Shown: positions 58,984 through 64,000 of the stretch, piece after piece
Layout of the letters: each line of letters begins with the position of its first letter
Numbering within the stretch: the first letter of the stretch is position 1
NCBI RefSeq assembly: GCF_020360975.1
Contig: NW_025408670.1
Location: 2,914,001-2,978,000 of the forward strand
Source: Hirsutella rhossiliensis
Lineage: Eukaryota; Ascomycota; Sordariomycetes; Hypocreales; Ophiocordycipitaceae
Length of the DNA stretch: 64,000 bases
Reading direction: 5' to 3'
The notes under the pieces: generated by a model
Seen by the model: only the letters and a program-made list of their open reading frames with translations
Database searches by the model: none
Told to the model about the DNA's origin: nothing
Position numbers and translations under genes: made by a program

Positions 58984-60929
58984 TTACAGCTTCGACGCCG
59001 GGCTGGGAGACCCAACTTGCGTGATTTCGTTGTAGAGCAATCTGCCGTGCTGTTAATTTTCCGTGCCATCTCGTAGTGCGTCTGACGCTGCAAGGTCCCC
59101 TTTGAATGCCTCCCGCCTCCTCCTCACACCTGACGACGAAAAGAAGAAAACTCACGTTGTCAAAAAGTCGGCGTAATCCTCGCCCGTAATCTGGCCAGCA
59201 AAGTACTGCGCGGCCAGGTGGAACTTGTTGCCCTTGGGCGCCTGGGCCGACAGGCCGTCGGCGCACTCCTTGAGCAGCTTGAGGGCGTAGGCCTTGTCGA
59301 GCTTCTTGCCGTCGGCCGTGGACACGCCGTGCTTGACCCACTGCCAGAGCTGGCTGCGCGAGACCTCGGCGGTGGCGGCGTCCTCCCTGTGTGCATGTGT
59401 TAGTGTGTGCGCACCGGGAAAGGAGACGGGTCCTTTCTCGCAGGCTGCCATGCCCAATCGACGAGGCAGCATTCCCACTTGCCAACGGCCAGCTGCTGCG
59501 GAGTTCGTCCCTCCTCTACCAGGCTTCGAGACTTACATGAGGTAGTTGATGGGCACGCAGCCGACGCCGCGGATCCAGGCCTCCATGTAGCCCAGGCCAA
59601 TGTTGAGGTTCTTCTTGATGCCATCCTCGGTGACGCTGCCCGGCACATTCATGTTGAGCAGGTCGTTCTGGCCAATCTTGACGTCGTCGCGGCGCACAAA
59701 GAGCTGGTTGGGAGTGGGCATGTGGGCGTTGAAGATGTCGGTGGCAATGGCGGCGAGGGCCGGGTGGGCGACCCAGGTGCCGTCGTGGCCGGCGCGCACC
59801 TCGCGCAGCTTGTCGGCGCGCACGTTTTCCATGGCGCGGTCGTTGGCCTGCTTGTCGTCCTTGATGGGGATCTGGGCCGCCATGCCGCCCATGGCGTGGA
59901 CGCCGCGCTTGTGGCACGTCTGGATGAGCAGCTTGACGTAGGCGTCCATGAAGGGCACCGTCATGGTGACGCAGGAGCGGTCGGGCAGGACAAAGTTGGG
60001 GTTGTGGCGGAACTTCTTGATTGTGCTAAAGATGTAGTCCCAGCGGCCGCAGTTGAGGCCGGAGCTGTGGTCGCGCAGCTCGTAGATGATTTCGTCCATT
60101 TCAAAGGCGGCGAGGATGGTCTCGATGAGGACGGTGCCGCGGATGGTGCCGCGCGGCATGCCGACAAAGTCCTGGGCGAGGTTGAAGGCGTCGTTCCACA
60201 GCCGGGCCTCGAGGTGGCTCTCCATCTTGGGCAGGTAAAAATAGGGGCCGAAGCCGCGGCGCTGCGTCTCGAGGGCGTTGTGGAAGAAGTAGAGGCCAAA
60301 GTCGAAGAGGCTGCCCGAGATGGGCTCGCCGTCGACGGTGACGTGCTTCTCCTCGAGGTGCCAGCCGCGGGGGCGGACGATGAGGGTGGGGAGCGTGCGG
60401 TCGGTGCGCAGCTTGTACTCCTTGGCGCCCTGCTTGAAGTCGACCTGGCGACGGACGGCGTCGTAGAGGTTGACCTGGCCGCTGATCATGTTGTCCCAGG
60501 TCGGGGCGCTCGAGTCTGGAGGGACGGTCAGCTTCTTGTGCGGATGCATGCGAGGAGAGTGGACGGACCCTCAAAGTCGGCCATGTACGTGTAGACATTG
60601 GAATTGAGCGCATTCACCACCATCTTGCGGTCCGTGGGCCCCGTGATTTCGACGCGGCGGTCGACGAGCCCCGGGGCCGGCGCGGCGCCCTTCCAGGTGG
60701 CATTCTCGCGGACGTGGCGCGTCTCGGGCAGGAAGTCGGGCAGGACGCCGCGGTCAAGCTCGGCCTGGCGCAGGCGGCGGCGGTCCAGCAGGCTCTTGCG
60801 GGTGGCGTTGAAGGACCGGTGCAGCAGGGCGAGGAAGGCCAGGGCCTGGGGGGTGAGGATCTTGCGGTGGGCGTCGTCGACCTTGCCGAGCACGGCGACG
60901 CCCTGCAGGATGGTGTCGGTGGAGGCCAT
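58984..60929 (-). CDS. MLS1: Malate synthase, peroxisomal (glyoxylate cycle)
   Basis: Exons 60929-60569, 60515-59537, 59386-59156 and 59041-58984 (introns 53, 150 and 114 bp) give 542 residues, the usual fungal length. The enzyme condenses glyoxylate with acetyl-CoA to malate. Landmarks are YMADFED at the first junction, [35 protein letters not shown], the [12 protein letters not shown] segment (about 242-253) with the catalytic Arg, the family signature [12 protein letters not shown] (273-284), and [20 protein letters not shown] before intron 2. The last exon has only 19 codons and reads [18 protein letters not shown], ending in the peroxisomal signal SKL. Every junction restores the conserved text in phase. 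In fungi the gene is normally induced by acetate, fatty acids or other two-carbon growth and repressed by glucose; I did not identify specific operator sites. Confidence 0.96.
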
Positions 60930-61304
60930 GGTGGGCGGTGTCTGTTGCTGGGGTGCGTGAGTGGTTTTGGAGAGCCGAGGAGACAATGTCGAAAATGAGG
61001 CCTTGGAGAGCAAGCTTGGAGAGCAAGGGATGACGTTGAGGCAGCGAGGGCGTCGGATCTCTCTCTTTCACGTGTCAACGGCTGGGCCTTGGCCAGTGGG
61101 CAGTGGAATCCAGGTACCGTACAGTATCAAAGTCCGAGCAGAGGTACCTGTCGGCAGTTAGCCATGATCCATGATGCAGGTACCTCGCGGCCATGACGTA
61201 CTAGGCGGACCTCGAAAGCTTTACCTTATTGCCGGTGCCCCCGGGAAACGTTTGTCTGCTTTCGACACAGTTAGGAGGCGTGTGAATGTATGTAATGTGA
61301 AGAG

Positions 61305-61372
61305 GGAGGAGGAGGAGAAGGAGGAGGAGGAGGAGGAGGAGAAGAGGGAGGAGAGAGAGGGAGAGGGAGCAA
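61305..61372. repeat. (GGA)n purine tract
   Basis: An imperfect run of GGA/GAG units in the malate synthase upstream region. Confidence 0.85.
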
Positions 61373-61481
61373 AAAAGACGTTGCATGCATACTCCGTACG
61401 TGCCTACAGTACATGCCTACAGTACATAGCTACAGTCAGCATGCTCGGCACCCGTCGGCCTTGCTCGGATGCGCACACATA

Positions 61482-61517
61482 CAGTGCAGTGCAGTGCAGT
61501 GCAGTGCAGTGCAGTGC
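61482..61517. repeat. (CAGTG)n pentanucleotide array
   Basis: Seven perfect copies of CAGTG. Confidence 0.95.
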
Positions 61518-62209
61518 TCTCTTCGCGCCGCCTTCCGCAACAAGGCCAATGCATGTGCTGCTGCGGAGCCGCCCGGCATTGCGGAGGGCGCGGGGTAACG
61601 GGAAACACGCTGGCACTAAAAATAAAGAAGCATCACAGCTCCCTCACTCTGCTCTCTACTGTACCTCCCGGCTTCGCTACAGCTCTCTCCTCCCTTGTGC
61701 CAATGCCTCGAAACCAGCCGACACGCTGATCACGGCACTTGGACGCTCCTCTGGTGGTTTTTTTCCGTCCGTCGCCTACATGTACGTAAATGACACACCC
61801 AACAGCGTGGCCTGGGCTGCGAGCTCTCCCCACGCCCGGCCGAGGAGCCGAGGCTCCCACGTCTCCACCCCGCCTCCTCCGGTCACCGGCCCGGGTCTTT
61901 CCGGCACCTCCGGCTTTAGCCATGCATACTGTACAGTACATGTTAATAGTAAATGCTCGCCGGGAACGATTGGCATGGAATGGGGCACGCAGAGAAACCA
62001 GAATATGCACATCCTCAGACGCCATGACACAGTGCTCCATATGATGCCGTAAGGTCATCGCACACACGGGTTAGTGGTTTGCCATGGACAGAGACGGCGT
62101 CTACGTAGCACCAAGTATACTCCAGGCCATCCACAGGGTTCGCCGTCTGCTCCAAGGTTTTATTTTCATATTTTTCAAGTCAGCCCACCAAAGGCTCGAC
62201 GGCCACGGC

Positions 62210-63913
62210 CTACTGCTTGTACGGCTTAGGCCCAACCATCAGCTCGGGCTTCACCAGCCTGTCAAACTCGTCGCCCGTCAGCGCCTTGAGCTCCAGCGCG
62301 CTCTCTTTGAGCGTCAGGCCCTTCTTGTGGGCGTTCTTGGCCACCTTGCTGGCCATGTCGTAGCCAATCTTGGGGTTCAGGCACGTCACCAGCATCAGCC
62401 TAGATGGACATGGCGTTAGCAACCTACAAGATGTGTGGTGGTTTCAACTCACGATTCCTTCATGATGCTGGCAATCTTTTCCTCATTGGCCTGCAGGCCC
62501 GCCACCAGGTTCTTCTCAAACGAGCGCATCCCGTCGGCCAGCAGGCGCGAGCTGTGCAGCAGGTTTCGAATCATCAGCGGCTTGTACACGTTCAGCTCAA
62601 ACTGCCCGTTCATGCCGCCAATCGTCGTCGCCACGTGGTTGCCCATGACCTGCGCGCATACCATGGTGAGCGCCTCGCACTGCGTCGGGTTGACCTTCCC
62701 CGGCATGATGCTGCTGCCCGGCTCGTTCTCGGGCAGCACCAGCTCCCCGAGTCCGCACCGCGGCCCGCTGCCCAGGTAGCGCACGTCCTGGGCAATCTTG
62801 GTCAACGACGTCGCCAGCGTGTTGAGGCTGCCGTGGGCCTGCACGATGGCGTCGTGAGCGGCGAGGGCCTCGAACTTGTTGGGCGCCGTCTTGAACTCGG
62901 TGCCAGTCATGTTGCTGACCTCGGCGGCAATGGCCTCGGCAAAGCCCTCGAAGGTGTTGATGCCCGTACCCACGGCCGTGCCGCCCTGGGCCAGCAGGCG
63001 CAGGTCCGGCAGGGCGCTCTTGACGCGCGCCATGCCAAAGTCAAGCTGGGCCACGTAGCCGGAAAACTCCTGCGCCAGGGTCAGGGGCGTGGCGTCCTGC
63101 AGGTGGGTGCGGCCAATTTTGATGATCTTCTTTGCCTCAAAGTCGGCCACCTTTGCCGCGAGGGCGGCGCGAAGGGTCTGCAGGGCGGGCAGCAGGTCCT
63201 GCTCGAGCTCGAGGACGGCGGCAATGTGCATGACGGTGGGGAAGGTGTCGTTGGACGAGGCGCTGCGGTTGACGTGGTCGTTGGGGTGGACGGGCTTCTT
63301 GGTGCCCATGTGGCCGCCGAGGATCTCAATGGCGCGGTTGGAGATGACCTCGTTGGCGTTCATGTTGGACTGGGTGCCGGAGCCCGTCTGCCAGACGACG
63401 AGGGGGAAGTGGTCGAGCAGCTTGCCGTCGGCAACCTCCTTGGCCGCCTGCTGGATGGCCTGGCCAATCTTTGCATCTAGCGTCGGTAGTCAGCCGGGAT
63501 CCAAGCTCTTGGGCCAGAGAGAAGCTGCAAGTACCGAGGCCGAAACGCATGTTGACCGTGGCCGCCGCGCCCTTGAGGATGCCAAAGGCCTTGATGACGG
63601 GCGGGGGCATGCGGTCCTGGGGCTGGTTGATGCGAAAGTTCTCGAGCGAGCGCTCCGTCTGGGCGCCCCAGTACCTGTCGGCGGGCACCTGGATCTCGCC
63701 AAAGGCATCGCTCTCGGTTCGCGTCGCCGACGCCATCTTGTTGGCCGTGTTGTGGAAGCCTTTGCTGCGAGACAGCAAGTCGTGCGGTTGGGCTGGATGG
63801 AGCTGCGGGGTCCACGTGGAGGTGGTGGCTGCTGCACGACATGCTCGCGCGAGTGCTGAAGCAGCTGCTGCTCTCGGCACGCATGACCTCGCGACCGATA
63901 CCGTCCGCAGCAT
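62210..63913 (-). CDS. FUM1: Fumarate hydratase, class II (mitochondrial/cytosolic)
   Basis: Exons 63913-63535, 63476-62453 and 62399-62210 (introns 58 and 53 bp) give 530 residues. The enzyme interconverts fumarate and malate as a homotetramer. Residues 1-59 are Arg/Ala/Ser-rich without acidic residues until late, a mitochondrial presequence. Met60 begins [20 protein letters not shown], the start of the mature enzyme. Class II motifs follow: [16 protein letters not shown] (about 153-170), [29 protein letters not shown], and the signature [10 protein letters not shown] (380-389) with the catalytic Ser loop. The last exon supplies [14 protein letters not shown] and the tail ending KPYKQ. Junction 1 restores RFGLDAKIGQ and junction 2 restores MKESLMLV. 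It is the minus-strand neighbour of malate synthase, about 1.3 kb away. Only 87 bp of its promoter is inside the window. Confidence 0.96.
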
Positions 63914-64000
63914 CCTGTCTCCCTCTGCGGTATCCTTGTCTGCAGAAGCTCGCAATCAATTGAATGCCCGGCCTGCGCTTGAACTTTTTTTTCTCCGGCC

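Larger units (their letters stand above)
60930..62209. other. Intergenic: malate synthase promoter and fumarase 3' flank
   Basis: No gene is seen. It contains a (GGA)n tract at about 61305-61372 and a (CAGTG)n array at 61482-61517. A TACTCCGTA motif lies at 61390-61398. The 200 bp nearest the malate synthase ATG is the likely core promoter. Confidence 0.5.

Noticed and set aside
59407..60594. Plus-strand open frame of 395 codons opposite malate synthase
   Set aside because: Antisense shadow of the highly biased codons of malate synthase, which is fully supported on the minus strand.
62404..63480. Plus-strand open frame of 358 codons opposite fumarase
   Set aside because: Antisense shadow of fumarase.

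Overview
The window is nuclear DNA of a filamentous ascomycete, most likely a Sordariomycete of the order Hypocreales. The evidence is short (50-150 bp) GT-AG introns with CTAAC-like branch sites, GC-rich genes with long pyrimidine-rich leaders, an SRF-type Mcm1 protein, a peroxisomal malate synthase, and Tad-like LINE and hAT transposons beside an AT-rich block that looks mutated by RIP. The order is inferred from protein style and is not proven. I saw no rRNA, tRNA, CRISPR array or prokaryotic operon.

The left part (1 to about 22.5 kb) is accessory in character. It holds a small cysteine-rich protein gene (3.0-3.6 kb), a large gene of an unnamed family whose 5' end is frameshifted (5.4-7.3 kb), a LINE gag remnant fused back-to-back to a polyketide synthase fragment (7.5-8.6 kb), and an apparently intact secreted heme-thiolate peroxidase ending in a His/Gly-rich repeat tail (9.5-10.9 kb). 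A 3.7-kb AT-rich, ORF-free block follows, then an intact DUF4246 gene (15.2-17.4 kb), a dead TPR gene fragment, an amidase fragment, and a 5'-truncated Tad-like LINE with a perfect 15-bp target-site duplication (20.25-22.48 kb).

The right part carries conserved housekeeping and regulatory genes, each surrounded by long non-coding stretches. They are an MCM1-type MADS-box factor (26.4-27.6 kb), a Ctr copper transporter (34.8-35.5 kb), a two-finger zinc-finger transcription factor (43.3-44.7 kb), malate synthase (59.0-60.9 kb) and fumarase (62.2-63.9 kb). A 4.6-kb hAT element with 8-bp TSD, inverted repeats and a multiply frameshifted transposase sits between MCM1 and the copper transporter. 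About 7.8 kb (35.5-43.3 kb) and 13.7 kb (45.2-59.0 kb) contain no gene I can defend; they are GC-rich and full of microsatellites.

Malate synthase (glyoxylate cycle, ending in the peroxisomal signal SKL) and fumarase (TCA cycle, with a mitochondrial-type leader) both make malate and lie next to each other on the minus strand. The other genes show no clear pathway link. I found no obviously new multi-gene system. The most unusual single object is the peroxidase with the tandem GYGGGHHHGGHRPG tail, which only appears once two introns are removed.
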